From contig JAFLJW010000134.1 of assembly GCA_022712815.1 (NCBI GenBank), positions 1-12,377 of the forward strand: DNA of 12,377 bases. Reading direction: 5' to 3'. The position numbers were made by a program, and so were the translations under genes. Under the pieces are notes generated by a model that worked only from the letters and a program-made list of their open reading frames with translations, did no database searches and had not been told where the DNA came from. Shown here one piece after another: positions 1-5,511 of the stretch (position 1 is the stretch's first letter; every line of letters starts with the position of its first letter). This DNA comes from Pseudodesulfovibrio sp. GTDB taxonomy: Bacteria > Desulfobacterota > Desulfovibrionia > Desulfovibrionales > Desulfovibrionaceae.

Positions 1-73
1 TCTTGAAACGAATGAGTTCCTGATTCTCCATCTGCTTGATCCCGAGTTGCGGATCGATGCCTGTACCTATCAT
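1..73 (-). CDS. flgJ: Flagellar rod-binding protein, FlgJ N-terminal type (partial)
   Basis: Only the first 24 codons are in the window; the gene continues past base 1. It starts at ATG 73-71, one base after the flgI stop (TAA 77-75), with a strong GGAGGTGA Shine-Dalgarno inside the last flgI codons, so it is almost certainly cotranslated with flgI. The visible N-terminus begins MIGTGIDPQLG and has no signal peptide. FlgJ-type proteins cap the growing rod in the periplasm; some also carry a C-terminal muramidase domain, and whether this one does cannot be seen. The assignment rests on the position directly after flgI, where a rod-binding protein is usual, and on the general look of the N-terminus, so it is probable rather than proven. 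Confidence 0.7.
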   Translation of the reverse strand, partial: MIGTGIDPQLGIKQMENQELIRFK

Positions 74-74
74 G

Positions 75-1217
75 TTAGATCACCTCCACTTCAGCATGCA
101 GGGAGCCAGCGACTTTGAGAGCGCGAATAATGGATATGAGATCACGTGGCGTTGCACCGATGGAATTGAGACCATCCACCAATTCCCGCAAGGTCGCACC
201 TTCCATCATCATGAGCTGCTTGTTTTGCTCCTGAACCGCCAGATCGGTAACCGGCGTAATGACGGTAGTTCCATCTGAAAACGGGCCGGGTTGACTGACA
301 TCCTGGGATTCGGAAATAACGATCTGCAAATTACCGTGAGCCACGGCCACCCGGGACAAGCGCACATCCTGACCGAGCACGACAGTGCCGGTTTTTTCAT
401 CAACGATCACACGAGCCTTGCCATCGGGAGAAATATTCAGATTTTCCAGAGAGGCCATAAGCGGAACCATGTTGTTCCTGAACTGGTCGGGAAGCTCAAG
501 CTCAATGGTGGAAATGTCTTTGGCCGAGGCAAAAGTCCCGCCCATTGTCGCATTGATCTTGTTGACCACCTGCATGGTGGTTCCGAAATCCCGTATGGTG
601 AGATTCAGCGTCATCCTCTCCTGATTGTTGAACTTGAACGGCACGCCGCGCTCGACTACCGCACCGTTTGGAATCAGTCCCACCGTGGGAATATTCTTTT
701 GTGCAGATGCTCCCGCGCCGGCTATGGAAAAACCACCGATGGTCAAAGCCCCCTGCCCCACGGCATAGACGCGGCCATCAAGTCCCTTGAGCGGGGTTAT
801 CAGCAAGACTCCGCCGAGCAGGCTTTTGGCATCTCCCAATGAAGATACCGTCACATTGAGCATGGAACCGGGCTGGGCAGATACCGGCATCTTGGCCGTG
901 ACCATGACCGCTGCCACGTTTTTGGGCTTCAAGGTCGTCGGGTCGGCTTCAACACCCATCTTTTCCAGCATGTTGGCCATGGAACGCATGGTAAAAGTGG
1001 ACGAGGAGCCGTCCCCTGTTCCGGCAAGACCGACGATGAGGCCATACCCCACCAGTTCGTTGGTCCGTACCCCGCTGAAGCTGGCAATATCCTTGAGCCG
1101 TACCGCCGAAGCGTCCACCGGCTTGAGGATGGAACCGGCCATGACCGCGATAATGGCAATGATGATCATCGTCACTTTGGCGGCCCGGGGTGCTCGGTTA
1201 TTCTGGCTTGTATTCAT
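75..1217 (-). CDS. flgI: Flagellar P-ring protein FlgI
   Basis: FlgI forms the P-ring, the bushing around the flagellar rod in the peptidoglycan layer. The 380-residue product is the usual family length. It begins with a Sec signal peptide: a basic n-region, a hydrophobic core (about residues 17-30) and a likely cleavage after DASA, leaving mature VRLKDIASF. The conserved early motif with GYGLIVGLAGTGD and the C-terminal LVDGLNSIGATPRDL with a final AEVEVI are typical. I chose ATG 1217-1215 because AGGAG lies seven bases upstream and it gives a normal n-region. An in-frame ATG at 1256, 13 codons earlier, has only a weak AAGG and would make an overlong n-region. It lies 42 bases after flgH and one base before flgJ. 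The export chaperone is probably FlgA, encoded two genes upstream. Confidence 0.96.
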   Translation of the reverse strand: MNTSQNNRAPRAAKVTMIIIAIIAVMAGSILKPVDASAVRLKDIASFSGVRTNELVGYGLIVGLAGTGDGSSSTFTMRSMANMLEKMGVEADPTTLKPKNVAAVMVTAKMPVSAQPGSMLNVTVSSLGDAKSLLGGVLLITPLKGLDGRVYAVGQGALTIGGFSIAGAGASAQKNIPTVGLIPNGAVVERGVPFKFNNQERMTLNLTIRDFGTTMQVVNKINATMGGTFASAKDISTIELELPDQFRNNMVPLMASLENLNISPDGKARVIVDEKTGTVVLGQDVRLSRVAVAHGNLQIVISESQDVSQPGPFSDGTTVITPVTDLAVQEQNKQLMMMEGATLRELVDGLNSIGATPRDLISIIRALKVAGSLHAEVEVI

Positions 1218-1259
1218 GGCCTTTCTCCTGCGCATCATGTGTCTCATTTCATTCAAACC

Positions 1260-1955
1260 TTAGAAGGGGAAGATGTTGTCCAGAATTCTCGACAACCAAC
1301 CGGGACGCTGCTTGTCATCCAGAATGCCCTGGCCGTAAATTTCAATCTGGGCCTCTGCCAGGCTGGTGGAGGGAATCGTATTATCCGAAGAAATATCACG
1401 CTGGCGAATCAGGCCACGGACAACCAGAAACTGCGTCTCATGATTGACACGAATACGGCGGGCACCTTCCACCTGCAACAGGTTGCCGGGCAACTTGCGG
1501 ACAATGCGGGTTGCGACAGTCGCCTCGAATTCGGATTCCTGCTTAGTCTCGCCGTTGCCCTTGAAGTCGGAGGACTGCGTCGCACCGATACTGACACCGG
1601 CCTTTGCTCCCAACACGCCCGCAAGGGGAATACTGCCGAGCAAACCGGTTCCCGGCATGGCTGTCACACTGTTGGCAATCGTATTTTCCTTTTTGGCGGT
1701 GGTTTCGGACTTGATTTTGGTAGACGTGGATTCAGCCACCTTCACGAGCACAATGTCACCCACGCGACTGGCCCGATTATCATCGTAAAGAAACTCCGAA
1801 CGGTTCGCATCAAACAGAGAACCGGGGTTACCGGCCGGGTCTTGCTCCTCGTAAACCGGAGGGGTCAGAATCGGCATGGGCTGTTCCTGGTATTTGGGCG
1901 CACAACCTGCTGCCAGCATGACTGCCGCTACTGTGATTAAAAAATATCGTCTCAT
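1260..1955 (-). CDS. flgH: Flagellar L-ring lipoprotein FlgH
   Basis: FlgH builds the L-ring, the outer-membrane bushing of the flagellar rod, so its presence implies a Gram-negative envelope. The 231-residue product is close to the 232 of E. coli FlgH. It starts with a lipoprotein signal peptide (MRRYFLITVAAVMLAAGC), and the lipobox LAAGC predicts lipidation at Cys18. The segment GDIVLVKVAESTSTK and the C-terminal ILDNIFPF fit the family. ATG 1955-1953 is preferred because AAGGAG lies eight bases upstream and it places the lipobox correctly; the reading frame is open 16 codons further, but that extension would spoil the signal peptide. It begins 16 bases after flgA ends, with its Shine-Dalgarno in the gap. 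Confidence 0.96.
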   Translation of the reverse strand: MRRYFLITVAAVMLAAGCAPKYQEQPMPILTPPVYEEQDPAGNPGSLFDANRSEFLYDDNRASRVGDIVLVKVAESTSTKIKSETTAKKENTIANSVTAMPGTGLLGSIPLAGVLGAKAGVSIGATQSSDFKGNGETKQESEFEATVATRIVRKLPGNLLQVEGARRIRVNHETQFLVVRGLIRQRDISSDNTIPSTSLAEAQIEIYGQGILDDKQRPGWLSRILDNIFPF

Positions 1956-1971
1956 GACCTTATCTCCTTGG

Positions 1972-2973
1972 CTAACGAACCATGACCATATTGTCGCCGA
2001 CAACGGTTGCCAGTATTATTCTCTTGCTTTGCAAATTACGAACCTCAACCTGTTGCCCCATGTCCGCTTCGCCCAAAGCTTCGACTTTGATGGTCAGTTT
2101 GACCGTCTTTCCCTTGTAAATGAGCTGGACCCGTTCTCCCTTTTCAATGAGAGGAATCTGCTCCAGATGTGACCGGGTAAACGGCTGGCTGCGACCCAAG
2201 GTCCGGGCCATGCGCCACGGGCCACCGGTCCCGTCCCATACATCCGGCTTGTAAGCCAGGTTAACTCTCTGAAATGACACCTTATCCTGCGTCACGCGTT
2301 CAAATCTGTTCAGGGGTTTTGCGGCCACCGGAACAGCCTTCCAGACATCGAGAAACACGGTTCCTGCCTTGCGGGAAATGATCTTGTCGTTTGATGCCAC
2401 ACTATGCAGTTTGAATTGATTCCGCCCTGGCTTGAGATCACCGTTCAAACCGATCACGAGCTTGTCAGTTAAATTCTTGAAAAATATGTTCGATGGCAAT
2501 TGAAGATTCTTGAATTCAACATCGCCACCCAGATCATTGGCCCGAGGCGTCAAAAAAGCGACAACCTGTGACTTGAGTTCATCATAGGTAAGAACCCAAC
2601 CACCTGTCTGCACGGTCAGATAGTTTGGCAAAATCAGATTATTGACCTTGTCTCCCATGTAGTACTTGAGGATATTTCTGAGCTTATCCTGAGAAACTGT
2701 CACCGGACGGCCAGACTTGGTCGCCGCCTTCCAGAGCTTGATCGAAGCAATGGTTTTCCAAGTCCGCTGATCCATTGAGCTGACAGGATCGGCGATCTCA
2801 CCGAGCATGACGTCAGGTCCTTTGACACATGCAGCATTTTTCACCAGAAGTCGCCAGTCAGAGCCGACTCCTGCGTCTGCCACAGATGATGCCGACACCA
2901 TGGACATAACCAACACCATGGTGAAAAACCAAACTCTCTTCAAATGCATCAAGTCTCTTCCCATGCTCAGCAT
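1972..2973 (-). CDS. flgA: P-ring assembly chaperone FlgA
   Basis: FlgA is the periplasmic chaperone that helps FlgI assemble into the P-ring. The product is up to 333 residues, longer than the roughly 220 of E. coli FlgA. The extra length lies in the N-terminal half, and the C-terminal third carries the SAF-like region: a VTQDKVSFQRVNLAY stretch, then GRSQPFTRSHLEQIPLIEKGERVQLIYKGKT split over two beta-rich segments. A signal peptide is clear (hydrophobic core WFFTMVLVMSMVSASSVADA). The start is uncertain: ATG 2973 follows a purine-rich AAGGAAGGGTGG, while ATG 2949 (MHLKRVW) gives a more compact signal peptide and has GGAAGAG upstream. It is placed between flgG and flgH, 41 bases after flgG. 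Identity is supported by the SAF region and by the neighbours. Confidence 0.9.
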   Translation of the reverse strand: MLSMGRDLMHLKRVWFFTMVLVMSMVSASSVADAGVGSDWRLLVKNAACVKGPDVMLGEIADPVSSMDQRTWKTIASIKLWKAATKSGRPVTVSQDKLRNILKYYMGDKVNNLILPNYLTVQTGGWVLTYDELKSQVVAFLTPRANDLGGDVEFKNLQLPSNIFFKNLTDKLVIGLNGDLKPGRNQFKLHSVASNDKIISRKAGTVFLDVWKAVPVAAKPLNRFERVTQDKVSFQRVNLAYKPDVWDGTGGPWRMARTLGRSQPFTRSHLEQIPLIEKGERVQLIYKGKTVKLTIKVEALGEADMGQQVEVRNLQSKRIILATVVGDNMVMVR

Positions 2974-3014
2974 GTTTCCACCCTTCCTTCGCAGCAGGCC
3001 CTTTATGTCACTTG

Positions 3015-3797
3015 CTAACGCTTGATATTAATGGCGGTTTGCAGCATTCCATCCGAGGTGGTGATGGCCTTGGAGTTGATCTCGAAAGCCCTCTGGCCCA
3101 CGATCAGTCCGACCATTTCGTCCACCATTTCCACATTGGACCCCTCAAGGAATCCCTGGGCGATGGTTCCGTAGTTCTCATTACCGGGAGTACCGGCAAC
3201 ACCGGCACCAGAGGCCTCGCTTTCCCGGTAGAAATTACGTCCGGCAGCGATCAGTCCCGGAGGGTTCTGAAAACGATAGATTTCGATATCCGTCTCGGCC
3301 AGTGCCGTGCCTTCCTTGTCCAGAGCAGCAATATGCCCGGTCTCGGTGATGACGACGCTGACTGTCTCTGCCGGTACGGAGAATTCAGGCTGGAGAACAT
3401 GCCCACCGGCCGTCACGACCCTGCCGTCGTTATCCAGCTTGAAGGAACCGGCACGGGTGTAAACATCGTCGCCGTTCATATTAACCCTGAAGAAGCCTTC
3501 GCCTTCGATGGCCACGTCGAGCGGGTTGCCTGTATTCTTGAAATCGCCTTGGGAAAAAAACTTGTGCACCGTTACCGGGCGTACGCCCATACCGACCTGC
3601 ATACCAACGGGAATACGTCCGCCACTTGCATTCTGGGTACCGGCGATTTTGAGAGTCTGGTACATGAGATCTTCGAATTCGGCCCGGCTTTTCTTGAAAC
3701 CGGTGGTATTCACGTTGGCCAGATTGTTCGACAACGTATCGATGTGGGTCTGCATGGCGACCATGCCTGTGGCAGATGTCCAGAGTGAACGCATCAT
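3015..3797 (-). CDS. flgG: Flagellar distal rod protein FlgG
   Basis: FlgG polymerises into the distal rod of the flagellar axle, exported by the flagellar type III system without a cleaved signal. The 260 residues match the family. The N-terminal flg_bb_rod motif is textbook (SLWTSATGM, then IDTLSNNLANVNTTGFKK), followed by the GNPLDVAIEGEGFFRV segment near residue 90. The C-terminus has the FlgG/FlgE-type domain (QGFLEGSNVEMVDEMVGLI, then QRAFEINSKAITTSDGML), which pairs with the N-terminal helix as a coiled coil in the assembled rod. ATG 3797-3795 has AGGAGG eight bases upstream; a second ATG follows immediately and could also serve. It is 21 bases downstream of flgF, its paralogue, and part of the same transcript. 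Confidence 0.97.
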   Translation of the reverse strand: MMRSLWTSATGMVAMQTHIDTLSNNLANVNTTGFKKSRAEFEDLMYQTLKIAGTQNASGGRIPVGMQVGMGVRPVTVHKFFSQGDFKNTGNPLDVAIEGEGFFRVNMNGDDVYTRAGSFKLDNDGRVVTAGGHVLQPEFSVPAETVSVVITETGHIAALDKEGTALAETDIEIYRFQNPPGLIAAGRNFYRESEASGAGVAGTPGNENYGTIAQGFLEGSNVEMVDEMVGLIVGQRAFEINSKAITTSDGMLQTAINIKR

Positions 3798-3818
3798 AGT
3801 CAGAACCTCCTAATTTAT

Positions 3819-4601
3819 TTAGACACTTGGACGGCCAACCTGCGTGATCAGCTTCTTGTCCATTTCATCAGAGCTTTGAATCATTTTCGAGTAGAGAGTG
3901 AAGGCCCGCTGGGTCTCGATCATCCCCACCATTTCAGTGACAACCTCGACGTTTCCTTTCTCAAGGAATCCCTGCTGAACGGTGACATCGGTTGCTTCGA
4001 TTTCCGCACCGTTTTCACCTTCCTTTGGCCGGTAGTAATTACTTCCGATCTTCTCCATCAATCCGATATTGTCGAATGTGACGAGATCGAATGAACCGGC
4101 TGGTTCTCCATTGATAGTCAGACCTCCGGCCTGATCAATATTGACATTCGCTCCGGGCGGAATGATGGCCGGGCCACCGTCCACAAGGACCGGGTTTCCG
4201 TCTTGCGTCATCATTGTCCCGGCAGAATCGACCAAAAAATTTCCGGCCCGTGTATAAAGGACTTCATCACCAGCCTGGACTTTGAAAAAGCCTTCGCCGG
4301 TCAGCGCGACATCAAGCGGGTTGCCGGTTTTCTGAAGGCTGCCCTGTGAAAAGTCAGTCTGCTGATCGGAAAGCCGCGCCTTTGCCATGATATGCCCCTG
4401 GGGGAAAACATCTTTGTCGCGAATGAACGTCTTGGAATCCACAAGATAGTCGTGAGCAAAGCGGGTAAAGGTATCGTGAAAGGCCATTTGATCTTTTTTA
4501 TAGGCCGTCGTGTTCACATTCGCCAAATTATTGGCGATGGATGCCATCCTCATTTCATTGGATAAAGCGCCAAATAACGCGCTGTAAGTACTATCACGCA
4601 T
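3819..4601 (-). CDS. flgF: Flagellar proximal rod protein FlgF
   Basis: FlgF is a proximal rod subunit, paralogous to FlgG. The 260-residue product shares the N-terminal ANNLANVNTT motif, but continues AYKKD where FlgG has GFKK, and starts with the divergent STYSALFGALSNE. The GNPLDVALTGEGFFKV segment and the C-terminal EMVGMIETQRAFTLYSKMIQ are typical of the rod/hook family. FlgF and FlgG are hard to separate by motif; FlgF is assigned because this gene comes first and the downstream copy is the better FlgG match. It is the first gene of the minus-strand operon. ATG 4601-4599 has AGGAGG eight bases upstream. Both the Shine-Dalgarno and the start codon lie in the right half of a long inverted repeat, and a sigma-54 promoter lies just upstream. 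Confidence 0.92.
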   Translation of the reverse strand: MRDSTYSALFGALSNEMRMASIANNLANVNTTAYKKDQMAFHDTFTRFAHDYLVDSKTFIRDKDVFPQGHIMAKARLSDQQTDFSQGSLQKTGNPLDVALTGEGFFKVQAGDEVLYTRAGNFLVDSAGTMMTQDGNPVLVDGGPAIIPPGANVNIDQAGGLTINGEPAGSFDLVTFDNIGLMEKIGSNYYRPKEGENGAEIEATDVTVQQGFLEKGNVEVVTEMVGMIETQRAFTLYSKMIQSSDEMDKKLITQVGRPSV

Positions 4602-4643
4602 AGTGCGGTCCTCCTGTCGAAATGGAGGTTTGCACTATGCATG
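4595..4643 (-). repeat. Inverted repeat spanning the sigma-54 -12 element, RBS and start of flgF
   Basis: The outer arms are 4632-4643 and 4595-4606, with a perfect 9-bp core (GCATAGTGC/GCACTATGC) extended by A-T, C-G and one G-T pair to 12 bp. Inside, after a 3x3 internal loop, CCTCC (4628-4624) pairs with GGAGG (4614-4610) around a nine-base loop. As RNA this would bury the flgF Shine-Dalgarno and AUG. However, if transcription starts only at the sigma-54 site (about 4620), the upstream arm is not transcribed, and the repeat would act, if at all, as a DNA palindrome. Confidence 0.75.
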
Positions 4644-4646
4644 CCA
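4631..4646 (-). promoter_or_regulatory. Sigma-54 (RpoN) -24/-12 promoter for the flgF operon
   Basis: On the minus strand the sequence reads TGGCATGCATAGTGCA, which differs from the consensus TGGCAYRNNNNTTGCW at a single base. The invariant GG (4645-4644) and GC (4633-4632) are exactly ten bases apart, as required. Counting from the -12 C predicts transcription start near 4620, about 19 bases before the flgF ATG and just upstream of its AGGAGG. Sigma-54 control of rod and ring genes is well known in polarly flagellated bacteria, which fits. An activator (enhancer-binding protein) site would be expected upstream, but I could not identify one. Confidence 0.8.
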
Positions 4647-4694
4647 ATCCCTTATTTTGAAGCTCGCACAGATTTTAGGAATACGCGATGGTTG

Positions 4695-4722
4695 TTGACA
4701 ATAAGATAATATATGTATAAAT
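4695..4722 (+). promoter_or_regulatory. Sigma-70-type promoter of the tRNA-Gly / rimP operon
   Basis: A perfect -35 hexamer TTGACA (4695-4700) is followed 16 bases later by ATAAAT (4717-4722), preceded by TGT as an extended -10; TATAAA one base earlier, with 15-bp spacing, is the alternative reading. The predicted start is near 4729-4730, seven or eight bases before the tRNA, as expected for a short tRNA leader. It diverges from the flgF sigma-54 promoter in the same spacer. Confidence 0.75.
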
Positions 4723-4736
4723 AGGCTCGTTTCCAA

Positions 4737-4812
4737 GCGGGTGTAGCTCAGTTGGTAGAGTACAAGCTTCCCAAGCTTGGTGTCGCGGGTTCGACCCCCG
4801 TCACCCGCTCCA
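4737..4812 (+). tRNA. tRNA-Gly (anticodon CCC)
   Basis: A complete 76-base cloverleaf. The acceptor stem is GCGGGTG (4737-4743) with CACCCGC (4802-4808), followed by discriminator T and an encoded CCA (4810-4812). The D-arm is GCTC with GAGT. The anticodon stem CAAGC/GCTTG encloses loop TTCCCAA with anticodon CCC at 4770-4772. The T-arm is GCGGG with CCCGT around TTCGACC. It reads the glycine codon GGG. It stands first in the rimP-nusA-infB operon, the place held by the initiator tRNA gene metY in E. coli. Confidence 0.97.
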
Positions 4813-4862
4813 AAACGCCTTTCGCAAGGGTCATTATTGATCTTTGCGGGGTTCGCACTATA

Positions 4863-4890
4863 GGTGAGCTCGGGCTCGCCTTTTTTATTT
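4863..4890 (+). terminator. Rho-independent terminator between tRNA-Gly and rimP
   Basis: GGTGAGC (4863-4869) pairs with GCTCGCC (4874-4880), including one G-T pair, around loop TCGG, followed directly by six T, one A and three T. This is a compact intrinsic terminator that should end the tRNA transcript. It lies only 20 bases before the rimP start, so rimP must be expressed by read-through or from another promoter. The stem is short, so termination may be partial. Confidence 0.75.
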
Positions 4891-4910
4891 GTATCGGGAG
4901 AAATGAAACA

Positions 4911-5369
4911 ATGCGTCAGACGTTTGATGAAATGCTGTCGGAGATCATCCGGCCTGAGGTTGAAAACCTTGGCTATCGATTCTGGGGACTATCTTCCCCG
5001 CCCACCGGCAAGAGGCGCGTTGTCCGTATATACATTGATGGTCCAAACGGTGTACACATTGATCAATGCGCCAGGGTGAGCCGCCAGGTCAGCCTGATGC
5101 TTGAGGTCGAGAACATCATCCCGGGAGCTTTCGTACTGGAAGTCTCATCACCGGGACTGGAAAGACGGTTCTTCACAACAGACCAGTTGACCGACTATGT
5201 CGGCAAACAGGTCAAGGTGAAACTGTTTGAATCCATCGATGGATGCCGCAAGTTCAAGGGAAAGCTGACAGGGGTAAAAGATAATACAATATCCCTGTCC
5301 GTTGATGATGAGAATATTGATTTTGTCTGGCCTTCCATCAAGGAAGTCCGGCTGGTTCACGAATTTTAG
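4911..5369 (+). CDS. rimP: Ribosome maturation factor RimP
   Basis: RimP assists late assembly of the 30S ribosomal subunit in the cytoplasm. The 152-residue product matches the family (about 150). The N-terminal domain contains LGYRFWGLS, then a VVRIYIDGPNGVHIDQCARVSR strand-turn segment (too long to be chance) and the hallmark VLEVSSPGLERRF near residues 75-87. The C-terminal part is an SH3-like barrel ending in VWPSIKEVRLVHEF. ATG 4911-4913 is chosen because GGGAG lies ten bases upstream. The frame is open as far back as 4752, but that would run through the tRNA gene and terminator. An ATG at 4903 is in another frame. It is followed by a 142-base spacer and then nusA, the standard neighbour. 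Confidence 0.96.
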   Translation: MRQTFDEMLSEIIRPEVENLGYRFWGLSSPPTGKRRVVRIYIDGPNGVHIDQCARVSRQVSLMLEVENIIPGAFVLEVSSPGLERRFFTTDQLTDYVGKQVKVKLFESIDGCRKFKGKLTGVKDNTISLSVDDENIDFVWPSIKEVRLVHEF

Positions 5370-5375
5370 CAGACT

Positions 5376-5493
5376 TTTGAAAATGACCGATTGCTGTATT
5401 CGAACATTTTCGAACAGCCTGAAAAGACGGTTTTCAAACTATTAAGATGAAAATAAGCAATCTTCGCCGAGACGGCACGGGCCATAACTCGGC
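5376..5493 (+). promoter_or_regulatory. Nested hairpins in the rimP-nusA spacer
   Basis: The 142-base spacer holds three paired elements. An outer stem pairs TTTGAAAA (5376-5383) plus CCG (5387-5389) with CGG (5428-5430) plus TTTTCAAA (5431-5438). Nested inside, GCTG (5393-5396) and TTCGAA (5399-5404) pair with TTCGAA (5409-5414) and CAGC (5415-5418) around CATT. A separate GCCGAG (5466-5471) pairs with CTCGGC (5488-5493) six bases before the nusA Shine-Dalgarno. No T-tract follows, so this is not a simple terminator; an RNA processing site or a translational control element are possible readings. No good promoter was recognised here. Confidence 0.45.
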
Positions 5494-5511
5494 ACAAGCG
5501 GAGGTTTGATC

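Noticed and set aside
291..842. 183-residue plus-strand frame within flgI
   Set aside because: Shadow of flgI; no family features.
3012..3788. 258-residue frame antisense to flgG
   Set aside because: It coincides almost exactly with flgG, whose rod-protein motifs are unmistakable; no independent motifs or Shine-Dalgarno.
4737..4812. tRNA-Gly as an integration site for a mobile element
   Set aside because: No duplicated tRNA 3' end, integrase or foreign-looking genes appear; the flanks are core operons.
4752..4910. N-terminal extension of rimP through the tRNA
   Set aside because: The frame is open, but it would translate tRNA and terminator sequence; the ATG at 4911 with GGGAG upstream gives normal RimP length.
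5383..5445. 20-codon frame at the start of the rimP-nusA spacer
   Set aside because: No Shine-Dalgarno, and it lies wholly in the hairpin arms; the open frame is explained by chance.
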